DNA of 64,000 bases from Allobosea sp. LC85 (GTDB lineage: Bacteria; Pseudomonadota; Alphaproteobacteria; Rhizobiales; Beijerinckiaceae): positions 186,001-250,000 of the forward strand of contig NZ_JPKG01000059.1 in NCBI RefSeq assembly GCF_000735605.1, given 5' to 3'. The position numbers and the translations under genes were made by a program. Positions 31,386 to 41,675 of this stretch are shown here, in pieces (the first letter of the stretch is position 1; each line of letters begins with the position of its first letter). The notes beneath the pieces were generated by a model, which was given only the letters and a program-made list of their open reading frames with translations, searched no databases and had not been told where the DNA came from.

Positions 31386-32243
31386 TCACGTGGACCATGT
31401 GCGCGGCAGCGCACGCCCCGTGACATGCCGAAGCAGCATGACGAGGGCGCGACGGAGCGCCTGGGCATCGCGGGAGAGAAGGCGAATGACGAGCAGGCCG
31501 GAGGCGAGCCCGGCCCCGGCCTCGACGGTGGCACAGGCGGGATCCTCGACAAGCAGCGCACGGAGTTCGTCGAGCCCGGCGAGATGCTCCGGGCCGGCTG
31601 CGACCACGGTCGCGACGGCCCGCGCGCCGGCGGCGATGGCAGGCCGCTCCAGCGTGGCCGCGACCTCACCGTCAAGGCGAAGTTCGTCGGCGAAAACCAG
31701 GTGGCCGTCCCGGCGGATGCGCCAGCGGTCGCGAACGGCACCGCGCTGCATCGTCTCGCCCATGGCGATGCGGCCGAAGACAATCGATTCACAGGCGACG
31801 AGCCGTGCGTCGGTGGCGAGATCGATCGTCAGATTCCGGGCGAGACGAGCGCCCGAGAACAGGATGCTCTCCTGTGGCAGCCAGGCAAGGCTCGCCCCAG
31901 CGGCGACCGAGAGCCTGGTCTCGATCCGCGTGTCATCGCCCTGGCTGCGGTAGATCTTCTCGGCCGCCTGCGTGGTGATAACCGTCTCGGCCTGCGTCTC
32001 GATGACGGCATCGACCCGCATCGCGTCGCCACCGGCCATGCCGCCGCCGGTATTGATCAGCACGGCCTCGCAGGTCGAAGAGAAGGTGTCGGGGAAGCGG
32101 GCGCGGTAGCCGCCGGACTCGGCGAGTTCGAGCCGGCGCGTGACCTCGCCAACCCTGGCGAAACGCAAACGCACGCCGCCATGCGCCCGAACATAGGCTG
32201 GCAACAGCGGATCGGCGGAGGCCGGAAGCGGCGGCACGAACAT
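31386..32243 (-). CDS. ureD: Urease accessory protein UreD (UreH)
   Basis: A 285-residue UreD scaffold. The conserved blocks are LINTGGGMAGGDAM, TTQAAEKIYRS and SLAWLPQESILFSGAR. It binds apo-urease and the UreF-UreG pair during nickel insertion. I use the ATG at 32243 (MFVPPLPASADPLL); a TTG at 32327 would extend the product by 28 residues of low-complexity sequence. It is the first gene of the ureD-orf-ureAB-ureC block. Confidence 0.93.
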   Translation of the reverse strand: MFVPPLPASADPLLPAYVRAHGGVRLRFARVGEVTRRLELAESGGYRARFPDTFSSTCEAVLINTGGGMAGGDAMRVDAVIETQAETVITTQAAEKIYRSQGDDTRIETRLSVAAGASLAWLPQESILFSGARLARNLTIDLATDARLVACESIVFGRIAMGETMQRGAVRDRWRIRRDGHLVFADELRLDGEVAATLERPAIAAGARAVATVVAAGPEHLAGLDELRALLVEDPACATVEAGAGLASGLLVIRLLSRDAQALRRALVMLLRHVTGRALPRTWST

Positions 32244-32364
32244 CGAAGGCCCTGGCGCGGATGAACCTGAGCCATTCTCCGCCTGCTGCCTGGACGGGCA
32301 AGAGGTGACGCCCTCAGCACTGCCCAAATTTCAGGCAAGCACTGCCTCTTCCACGCGCGCTCTG

Positions 32365-33264
32365 TCAGCCGGGACCTGTCTCGATCAGGAAGCGCATGAC
32401 CTCGCCGCGCGCCGGTGCGCCGGCACGACCACCGAAGCGCGTACATTTGATCGCAGCTGCGGCCGAGGCGAAGCGGATGGCGCTGCGCTCGTCCTGTTCC
32501 TCGGCCAGCGCCAGCGCGAAGGCTCCGTGCCAGACATCCCCTGCGCCAAGCGTATCGACCGTCTCGACCGCGAAGGCCGGCACATGCGCGACTTCGCCGT
32601 TTTCGATGAAGAGCACCCCCTCCTTGCCGAGCGTGACGGCAAGCCAGGTCGCGGCGCCTTGCGCGATCCTGGCGAGGCCAAGGCGCGGATCCTCCTCCCC
32701 CGAGACCTCACGCAGGGCCTGGGCGCTGAAGGCGACATGGCTTGCGGTCGCGACGAGATCGGGATGCGGCGGCCTGCGGTCACCATCGAGCAGGCCTGGA
32801 ATACCGGCCTGGCGCGCAAGTTTCAGCGCCGCGAGCGCTCCCTCGCCCCAGCGCGTGTCGGCGAGCACGGCCTTCGCTCCATCCGGCAGGGTCTTCGGGA
32901 GCCAGTCGGCACTCTCCGGCATCGTCGGATCGGAATAGGAGACGACCATGCGTTCGCCAGCGGCATCGACGAGGATCGCAGAGACTGGGGAACGCAGCCC
33001 CTTGGCGCGAAGCGCATACCGGGTATCGACCCCCTCGCCTGCGAGCTCTGCCACGATCTCGTCGCCAACGAGGTCGTCCGCGAGCCGGGTCGCCAGCCAG
33101 GATCGACCGCCCAGCCGCGCGATCGCGACCGAGGCATTGCCGGCGCAGCCGCCACCGACCACGGCAAGATCACGTGAGCGGTATTTTTCGCCACGCGTCG
33201 GCATGGTCTCGACGCTGTAGACATAGTCGAGGGTAGCGATGCCGAGACTGAAGACGCCTGCCAT
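32365..33264 (-). CDS. PfkB-family sugar kinase
   Basis: A 299-residue ribokinase-fold kinase. The N-terminal substrate side shows VVGGGCAGNASVAIARLGG. The C-terminal ATP and catalytic motif is VDTLGAGDVWHGAFALAL, with the catalytic aspartate in GAGD. Among PfkB members this motif resembles 6-deoxy-6-sulfofructose kinase (YihV) and 2-keto-3-deoxygluconate kinases, but the substrate cannot be fixed. The ATG at 33264 is 5 bases after galM, so the two genes are one unit. Confidence 0.87.
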   Translation of the reverse strand: MAGVFSLGIATLDYVYSVETMPTRGEKYRSRDLAVVGGGCAGNASVAIARLGGRSWLATRLADDLVGDEIVAELAGEGVDTRYALRAKGLRSPVSAILVDAAGERMVVSYSDPTMPESADWLPKTLPDGAKAVLADTRWGEGALAALKLARQAGIPGLLDGDRRPPHPDLVATASHVAFSAQALREVSGEEDPRLGLARIAQGAATWLAVTLGKEGVLFIENGEVAHVPAFAVETVDTLGAGDVWHGAFALALAEEQDERSAIRFASAAAAIKCTRFGGRAGAPARGEVMRFLIETGPG

Positions 33265-33269
33265 GGATT

Positions 33270-34319
33270 TCAACCGCTGAAGCGATATTCGCTGACCTGC
33301 CGATAGACCTCGCCCGGACGCAGCACGGTCGTGGGAAAATGCGGCAGATTGGGTGAGTCCGGGACGTGCTGGGGCTCGAGCGCGATGCCGGAATTTGGAC
33401 CGTAGGGCTGGCCATCGAGCCCAGCCACGGAGGTGTTGAGCTTGAGCCCGTCATAGACCTGGAGCGCAGGTTCACTTGTCCAGAGCTGCATGGCAAGCCC
33501 GCTGCGCAGCGAGCGCAAGGTCGCGGCATGGGCAAGCGTCAGTCCGGCGAGCGCACTCGGTTCGCACCGGTCGCGGAGCAGGACATAGTCGTGATCGAAC
33601 CAGAAGCGCGAGCCGTCGGGGTTTACGAAGCCGACCGCGCGCGGCTTGCGGAAATCGAAAGGTGTGCCGGCAACCGGAGCAAGCGAGCCGTCCGGGATCA
33701 GGTCGGCGTCGACCGGCGTCATCATATTGGCGCGAACCTCGAGCTCGTGGTCGAGAATGTCCTGGCCATCATCGAGCTTGAAATAGGAGTGATGCGCGAG
33801 GTTGACGACCGTCGAAGCATCGGTGGTGGCGGTGAGTTCGATGCGGAGCGTCGTCGCCCCGACCAGGCTGTAGCGGCACCAGAGATCCAGCGTACCGGGA
33901 TAGCCGGCATCGCCGTCAGGTGAGACCAATGCCAGCGTCACGCTTGCCAGGTCATGATGCAGGATCGTCCAGGGCCGCTTGCCAAAACCCTGCCCGCCGC
34001 CATGCAGCGAATGCCGGCCGTCCTGGTTCAGCGGCACCTGATAGGTCTTGCCGTCGAGCGTGAAGCGCCCGCCGCCAATACGATTGGCGAAGCGTCCGGC
34101 GATCGCACCCATATGCGAAGCATGCTGGGGATAATCGGCGGGATCGGCGAGCCCGAGCACGACCCGCTGCCTCTGGCCGCTCGGCAGCGGCACGCGCAGA
34201 TCGCGCAGCGTCGCCCCCCAGTCCATGACGCGCGCCTCGGCTCCACCGGGCGAGCGAAGCACGATTTCGTGGATCGGCGTGCCGTCCCGGAGGGTCGCGG
34301 CGAGAGCAGGCTTGGTCAT
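33270..34319 (-). CDS. galM: Aldose 1-epimerase
   Basis: A 349-residue mutarotase, which interconverts alpha and beta anomers of aldoses. Family blocks are IAGRFANRIGGGRFTLDG, HSLHGGGQGFGKRPW, VVNLAHHSYFKL (the catalytic histidine region), DFRKPRAVG and SGIALEPQHVPDSPN with the catalytic glutamate. The ATG at 34319 has GGGGTG 6 bases ahead; GTG 34328 and ATG 34325 are near alternatives. It lies directly upstream of the sugar kinase, suggesting joint use on one imported sugar. Confidence 0.93.
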   Translation of the reverse strand: MTKPALAATLRDGTPIHEIVLRSPGGAEARVMDWGATLRDLRVPLPSGQRQRVVLGLADPADYPQHASHMGAIAGRFANRIGGGRFTLDGKTYQVPLNQDGRHSLHGGGQGFGKRPWTILHHDLASVTLALVSPDGDAGYPGTLDLWCRYSLVGATTLRIELTATTDASTVVNLAHHSYFKLDDGQDILDHELEVRANMMTPVDADLIPDGSLAPVAGTPFDFRKPRAVGFVNPDGSRFWFDHDYVLLRDRCEPSALAGLTLAHAATLRSLRSGLAMQLWTSEPALQVYDGLKLNTSVAGLDGQPYGPNSGIALEPQHVPDSPNLPHFPTTVLRPGEVYRQVSEYRFSG

Positions 34320-34402
34320 GGGCATCACATCACCCCGAGGAAACGCGGCGAAAGCCGCGCCCTCTCGTGCCCGATTTCATCGCCGCGCTCAACGGCTGGG
34401 CG

Positions 34403-34441
34403 CTTGGGCCGGGCACTTGGGCCGGACGCCTGGGCCCGGCG
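34403..34441. repeat. Three GC-rich 13-bp tandem units
   Basis: The units CTTGGGCCGGGCA, CTTGGGCCGGACG and CCTGGGCCCGGCG follow one another between gloA and galM. The 131-base gap contains no gene. Confidence 0.6.
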
Positions 34442-34450
34442 CGTGCGCCC

Positions 34451-34903
34451 TCACCATACCCCGGTATTCGGCATGCTCGCCCAAGGTTCGGCCGGCGCCT
34501 TGGCGGGCCCCTTCTGCAGGAGCTCGATCGAGATGTTGTCGGGCGAGCGGACGAAAGCCATGTTTCCGTCGCGCGGAGGGCGGTTGATCGTGACGCCAGC
34601 CTTCATCAGCTTGTCGCAGGTCGCGTAGATGTCGTCGACCTCATAGGCGAGATGACCGAAATTGCGGCCGCCAGTATAGGCTTCCGGATCCCAGTTATAG
34701 GTCAGCTCCAGCGTCGGGCGGCCACGGCTGCCTTCGGCGCCCTTGGCGTCGGCGGCGTCATCGGGCGCGGCCAGGAAGACCAGGGTGAAGCGTCCCTTCT
34801 CGTTTTCGATGCGCCGGGTTTCGACAAGGCCGAACATGTTCACGTAGAAATCGAGTGACGCGTCGAGATCGGTGACACGCACCATGGTGTGGAGATATCG
34901 CAT
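34451..34903 (-). CDS. gloA: Lactoylglutathione lyase (glyoxalase I)
   Basis: A 150-residue VOC-superfamily enzyme that converts the methylglyoxal-glutathione hemithioacetal to S-lactoylglutathione. Metal ligands are visible as a His in MRYLHTMVRV, a Glu in RPTLELTYNW, a His in NFGHLAYEVDD and a Glu in NISIELLQ. FYVNMFGL is typical. The acidic insert near DDAADAKGAEGSRG is a little longer than in many homologues. It is divergent from the CDF exporter. Confidence 0.94.
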   Translation of the reverse strand: MRYLHTMVRVTDLDASLDFYVNMFGLVETRRIENEKGRFTLVFLAAPDDAADAKGAEGSRGRPTLELTYNWDPEAYTGGRNFGHLAYEVDDIYATCDKLMKAGVTINRPPRDGNMAFVRSPDNISIELLQKGPAKAPAEPWASMPNTGVW

Positions 34904-34994
34904 GCTTGGGGCTCCCCTTGTTCGGCCGGGTTGATCTCGCTCCTAAATCGGGCCAGAGGCTCTGCTTTCCAAGAGGCGGCGCGCGAGGCGGGCC

Positions 34995-36431
34995 ATGACG
35001 AGAACGCAAGACGTGGACACGAGACGCCCCGACGCCGCGACAATTTCCAGCATCAAGCAGCGCGCTGCCTTGCTGTCGGTGATGGCGACACTCCTGCTGA
35101 CCGGCGCCAAAGGCATCGCTGCGATCCTCTCCGGCTCGCTCGCCCTGCTGACCGACGCCTTGCAGGGGCTGATCGATATCGGCTCGACGCTGTTCACCTG
35201 GTTCGCGGTGCGGGCGGCCGACAAGCCGGCCGACGAGGAGCACCATTACGGCCATGGCAAGGTCGAGGCGCTGGCGGCGCTGGTCGAGACCGCGATCCTC
35301 TTCACGCTGGCCGGGGCGATCCTCTGGGAGGCGATCAGCCGGCTGTGGAGCGGCGCGGTCGATGCCGTTGTAGTCACGCCCATCGTGCTCGGCGTCATCC
35401 TCTTTTCCATGATCGTCGACGCGATCCGCTGGCACTCGCTGCGCAAGGTCGCGGCAGAAACCGGCAGCGAGGCCCTGGCGGCCGAGGCGACCCATTTTTC
35501 GGCGGATTTCGTCGGCTCGGCCCTGGTTCTCGTCGGCCTCATTGCTGCCTGGTTCGGCTTTGGACGGGCCGACACGATCGCCGCCTTCGCGATCGCGGCC
35601 TTCATGGCCTATTCCGCCTTCAAGCTGGGACGCCGCACGATCAATACCCTGCTCGACGCCGCCCCCGCCGGGCTGAGCGAGCGCCTGAGCGCCGCAGCCA
35701 GGGCCGTGCCCGGCGTCGTCGCGGTGGAATGGCTGAAGGTTCGGCCCTCGGGCGGCCAGACGCATGGCGAAATCGGAATTCGCGTCTCGCGGACGCTCCC
35801 GCTCGACCGCGTCGTCGCCATCAAGGATGCGCTCGTGCTGGCGCTGCGCGAGGTCGAGCCAGGGGCCGAGATCACCGTCACCGCCAACCCGATCCAGGTC
35901 GATGACGAGACCGCGCTCGAACGGGTTCTGCTGATCGCGCTCAAGCTCAAGATCCCGGTCCACCACGTCACCGTGCACAGCATCGGCGACCGGCTCTCGG
36001 TCAGCCTCGATATGGAGGTCGATTCCCGGTTGCCGCTCGGTGAGGCACATGAGATCGCAACCCGGCTCGAGACTGCGATCCGGGCCGAGTTCGGCGGCGA
36101 GACCGAGGTCGAGACTCATATCGAGCCGATGGAAACCGGCACGCCGCCGGGCCACAATGCCGCCTGGGATGCGGTGGAGGACATCGGCAAGGCGCTTGCC
36201 AAGGAGGCTGCGGCGCTCGACGGCCCGATCCACGACATCCACAGCGTCCGCGTGCGCCAGACGCCGAACGGCCTCGTGGTCAATTATCACTGCCGCGTCG
36301 ATCCGGCGCTCGATGTCGCCGCGGTCCATGCTGCGGTCGACGCGATCGAGCGCGCCGTCCGGATCGCGCGCCCGCAGGTCTGCCGGCTGGTCAGCCATGC
36401 CGAGCCTGCGCATCTGCCCCAGCCCGCCTGA
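34995..36431 (+). CDS. CDF-family cation efflux transporter with extended C-terminus
   Basis: A 478-residue cation-diffusion-facilitator protein, against about 300 for standard members. The membrane domain has six segments with zinc-site motifs (TDALQGLIDIGS, HHYGHGKVEALAA, EATHFSADFVGS). After the first cytoplasmic ferredoxin-like domain (about residues 215-300) comes a further stretch with another such domain (HHVTVHSIGDRLSVSLDMEV) and a third related one (IHDIHSVRVRQTPNGLVVNY). It likely exports zinc, iron, manganese or another divalent metal; the metal is not evident. Confidence 0.88.
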   Translation: MTRTQDVDTRRPDAATISSIKQRAALLSVMATLLLTGAKGIAAILSGSLALLTDALQGLIDIGSTLFTWFAVRAADKPADEEHHYGHGKVEALAALVETAILFTLAGAILWEAISRLWSGAVDAVVVTPIVLGVILFSMIVDAIRWHSLRKVAAETGSEALAAEATHFSADFVGSALVLVGLIAAWFGFGRADTIAAFAIAAFMAYSAFKLGRRTINTLLDAAPAGLSERLSAAARAVPGVVAVEWLKVRPSGGQTHGEIGIRVSRTLPLDRVVAIKDALVLALREVEPGAEITVTANPIQVDDETALERVLLIALKLKIPVHHVTVHSIGDRLSVSLDMEVDSRLPLGEAHEIATRLETAIRAEFGGETEVETHIEPMETGTPPGHNAAWDAVEDIGKALAKEAAALDGPIHDIHSVRVRQTPNGLVVNYHCRVDPALDVAAVHAAVDAIERAVRIARPQVCRLVSHAEPAHLPQPA

Positions 36432-36485
36432 TCAGCGCGCACGGACTTTCAGCGGACGGGGGCTCGGGCTACAGACAAGGCTCAG

Positions 36486-39155
36486 ATGTCGTTTTCGCCA
36501 GGGTTGTCCATGCGCGCCGAAGATACCCCCCTGATCCGTCTCGAGGATTATCGTCCCTCCGACTGGCTGATCGACACGGTCGATCTCGACTTCGTTCTCG
36601 ATGCGCATGAAACGAAGGTGCGTGCCCAGCTTGGCCTCAGGCCGAATCCGGCGGGCCAGCCCGGATCGGCACTGGTCCTCGACGGGGACGAACTTGCGCT
36701 GGTCTCGCTCAAGCTCGACGGCACGACGCTGGATGAGGCAGCCTACAGCGCCACGCCCCAGGGACTGACCGTGCTCGCGCCACCGCAGCGCGGCTTCACC
36801 CTCACGATCGAGACGGTGCTGAATCCCTCGGCCAACACCAAGCTGATGGGGCTCTATCGCTCGTCCAACGTCTACTGCACCCAATGCGAGGCGGATGGCT
36901 TCCGCCGGATCACCTATTTCCTCGACCGCCCTGACGTGATGTCGGTCTACACCGTGCGTCTGGAGGCAAAGAAGGCCGAGGCTCCGGTCCTGCTCTCGAA
37001 CGGCAACCGGGTCGCGACCGGCGATGTCGCCGGCACCGACCGGCATTTCGCAGTCTGGCGCGACCCTCATCCGAAGCCGGCCTATCTGTTCGCCCTGGTC
37101 GGCGGCACGCTCGATCATGTCCGCGAGGACTATGTCACCGCCGAGGGTCGCAAGGTCGAGCTCGCCGTCTATGTCGAGCCCGGCAAGGGCGGCCGCGCCG
37201 GCTGGGCGCTCGACTCGCTGGTGCGCTGCATGCGCTGGGACGAACGCGTCTTCGGCCGGAACTATGATCTCGACGTGTTCAACGTCGTCGCCGTGTCGGA
37301 TTTCAACATGGGCGCGATGGAGAACAAGGGCCTCAACATCTTCAACGACAAATATGTGCTGGCCGACCCTCAGACCGCCAGCGATGGCGATTATGCCAGC
37401 ATCGAGGCGATTATCGCGCACGAGTATTTTCACAACTGGACCGGCAACCGCATCACCTGCCGCGACTGGTTTCAGCTCTGCCTGAAGGAAGGGCTCACCG
37501 TCTTCCGCGATCAGGAATTCTCCTCCGACGAGCGCTCGCGGCCGGTGAAGCGCATCGCCGATGTACGCACCCTGCGCGCAACCCAGTTCTCCGAGGATGC
37601 AGGCCCCCTCGCCCACCCTGTCAGGCCGCGCGCCTACAAGGAGATCAACAACTTCTACACGCCCACCGTCTACGAGAAGGGTGCGGAGGTGATCCGCATG
37701 CTCAAGGTCCTGATCGGCGACGGGGCCTTCAAGCGCGGCATGGACCTGTATTTCGAGCGCTGCGATGGCACCGCCGCGACGATCGAGGAATTTCTGGCCT
37801 GTTTCGCCGAGAGCTCGGGCCAGGATCTCAGCCATTTCGCCCGCTGGTACGAACAGGCCGGCACCCCGACGATCGTCGCCTCCGGCCGCTACGACGCCGC
37901 TGCAAGGAGCTATACGCTCGACCTCGCCCAGAGCACGCCACCGACCCCCGGCCAGCCCGAGAAAGCGCCCGTGGCGCTGCCGATCGCGCTCGGCCTCGTC
38001 GGCAAGGCCGGCGACCTGCCGCTCCGCAGCGGCTCGAACGCCTATGCGGGCGACGGCCTCATCGTCCTCGACCAGCCGTCGCTGTCCGTGACCTTCACGG
38101 GCCTGGACGAAGCGCCGATCCCCTCGCTGCTGCGCGGCTTCTCGGCACCAGCTCGGCTGGAGCTCGATCTCGCGGACACTGATCTGCTGCGCCTGTTCTC
38201 TGCAGACAGCGATTCCTTCAATCGCTGGCAGGCGCTCCAAACGGTCGCGACGCGCGCGTTGACAAGCGCCGGGCGCGGGGCCCTCGGTGCGGCCGGGCTT
38301 GCGGACAAGGCGACGGAACTCGCCGGTGCGCTCGACGCTTTCCTGCGCGATCACGCGCTGGCCGACCCTGCCTTTGCCGCCCAGGTGCTGCGCCTGCCAG
38401 CCGCCGCCGATATCGCCCGAGAGATCGGCAGGGATGTCGATCCCGATACGATCCATGCGGCCCACCGCACGCTCTCGGCCAAGATCGGTGAGGCACTGGC
38501 GGACAGGCTTTCGAGCTTGCGCGACGCGCTGGACGTGAAGGGCCTCTATTCGCCGGATGCCACGGCAGCCGGGCGACGGGCGCTGCGTAACGAGGCGCTG
38601 GGATTGCTGGCCATCGGCGCCCCCGAAACCAGCGCGCGCCTCGCAGACACCCAGTTCAGCGTCGCTGACAACCTGACCGACCGGCTCGCGGCACTCGCCG
38701 CCATGACGCTGATCCCCGGCGACGCTCGCGAAGCCCTGATCGGGCGCTTCGGAGAGCGCTATGCGGCTGAGCCGCTGGTGCTCGACAAATGGCTGATGGC
38801 GCAGGCCCTGATCGCCGAAGCCGGCACGCTCGGCCGCGTCAAGGAACTGATGCGGCACCCGACCTTCTCGCTCGGCAACCCGAACCGCGTCCGCTCGCTC
38901 ATTGGCGGCTTCGCCGCCAATCTGACGCAGTTCAACCGCCCCGATGGTGCCGGCTACGATTTCGTCGCCGACATCGTGGTCGCCCTCGACCGGACCAACC
39001 CCCAGATCGCCTCGCGCCTGCTCGGCTCCTTCAAGACCTGGCGCACGCTGGAATCCGGCCGCCGCGGCCTCGCTCAGGCGGCCCTCACCATGGTGTCACG
39101 CACCCCCAATCTGTCGCGGGACGTCGCCGATATCGCGGAGCGCGCACTCGCCTGA
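36486..39155 (+). CDS. pepN: Aminopeptidase N
   Basis: An 889-residue M1-family zinc aminopeptidase. The exopeptidase motif GAMEN and the zinc site HEYFHNWTGNR with the downstream glutamate in LKEGLTVFRDQEFSSD are intact. The length and C-terminal helical domain fit the bacterial PepN group. It is cytoplasmic, with no signal. A second ATG at codon 9 (36510) is possible. It stands alone, 54 bases after the exporter gene. Confidence 0.97.
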   Translation: MSFSPGLSMRAEDTPLIRLEDYRPSDWLIDTVDLDFVLDAHETKVRAQLGLRPNPAGQPGSALVLDGDELALVSLKLDGTTLDEAAYSATPQGLTVLAPPQRGFTLTIETVLNPSANTKLMGLYRSSNVYCTQCEADGFRRITYFLDRPDVMSVYTVRLEAKKAEAPVLLSNGNRVATGDVAGTDRHFAVWRDPHPKPAYLFALVGGTLDHVREDYVTAEGRKVELAVYVEPGKGGRAGWALDSLVRCMRWDERVFGRNYDLDVFNVVAVSDFNMGAMENKGLNIFNDKYVLADPQTASDGDYASIEAIIAHEYFHNWTGNRITCRDWFQLCLKEGLTVFRDQEFSSDERSRPVKRIADVRTLRATQFSEDAGPLAHPVRPRAYKEINNFYTPTVYEKGAEVIRMLKVLIGDGAFKRGMDLYFERCDGTAATIEEFLACFAESSGQDLSHFARWYEQAGTPTIVASGRYDAAARSYTLDLAQSTPPTPGQPEKAPVALPIALGLVGKAGDLPLRSGSNAYAGDGLIVLDQPSLSVTFTGLDEAPIPSLLRGFSAPARLELDLADTDLLRLFSADSDSFNRWQALQTVATRALTSAGRGALGAAGLADKATELAGALDAFLRDHALADPAFAAQVLRLPAAADIAREIGRDVDPDTIHAAHRTLSAKIGEALADRLSSLRDALDVKGLYSPDATAAGRRALRNEALGLLAIGAPETSARLADTQFSVADNLTDRLAALAAMTLIPGDAREALIGRFGERYAAEPLVLDKWLMAQALIAEAGTLGRVKELMRHPTFSLGNPNRVRSLIGGFAANLTQFNRPDGAGYDFVADIVVALDRTNPQIASRLLGSFKTWRTLESGRRGLAQAALTMVSRTPNLSRDVADIAERALA

Positions 39156-39186
39156 GAGGCGGGGCACGCGCCGCCTGTCCGGTTCA

Positions 39187-39201
39187 TTAACGATTTATTA
39201 C
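39187..39201. promoter_or_regulatory. CtrA-like box
   Basis: TTAA, seven bases, then TTAC matches the CtrA consensus TTAA-N7-TTAA at 7 of 8 positions. It lies 173 bases upstream of a PleC/DivJ-like kinase gene. Confidence 0.45.
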
Positions 39202-39209
39202 CCGCACAA

Positions 39210-39312
39210 GATTCATTCTATGAATTACTACAACCATAAGGCGAAATCTGAGACCCTGATTCAACTCAAGGCTAGACAAACCGATTCGGTCGGATTCAAC
39301 TGACGGTGATTC
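39210..39312. promoter_or_regulatory. Cluster of five GANTC (CcrM methylation) sites
   Basis: GATTC occurs at 39210, 39258, 39283, 39293 and 39308 within 103 bases; chance gives well under one. GANTC is the target of the cell-cycle methylase CcrM in Alphaproteobacteria. The 218-base gap 39156-39373 is AT-richer than its surroundings and holds no convincing gene. Confidence 0.5.
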
Positions 39313-39373
39313 GAGGGGATGCGGCACGTCTCCCGATCTTACTGACGGTACTGTTATCCGAAGGGGGACGGGC

Positions 39374-41668
<2,295 letters not shown>

Positions 41669-41675
41669 GGTTGCC

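Noticed and set aside
39220..39303. 27-codon ORF beginning MNYYNHKAKSE upstream of the kinase
   Set aside because: No ribosome-binding site, and it overlaps the GANTC cluster. More likely regulatory DNA; kept open only as a weak chance.
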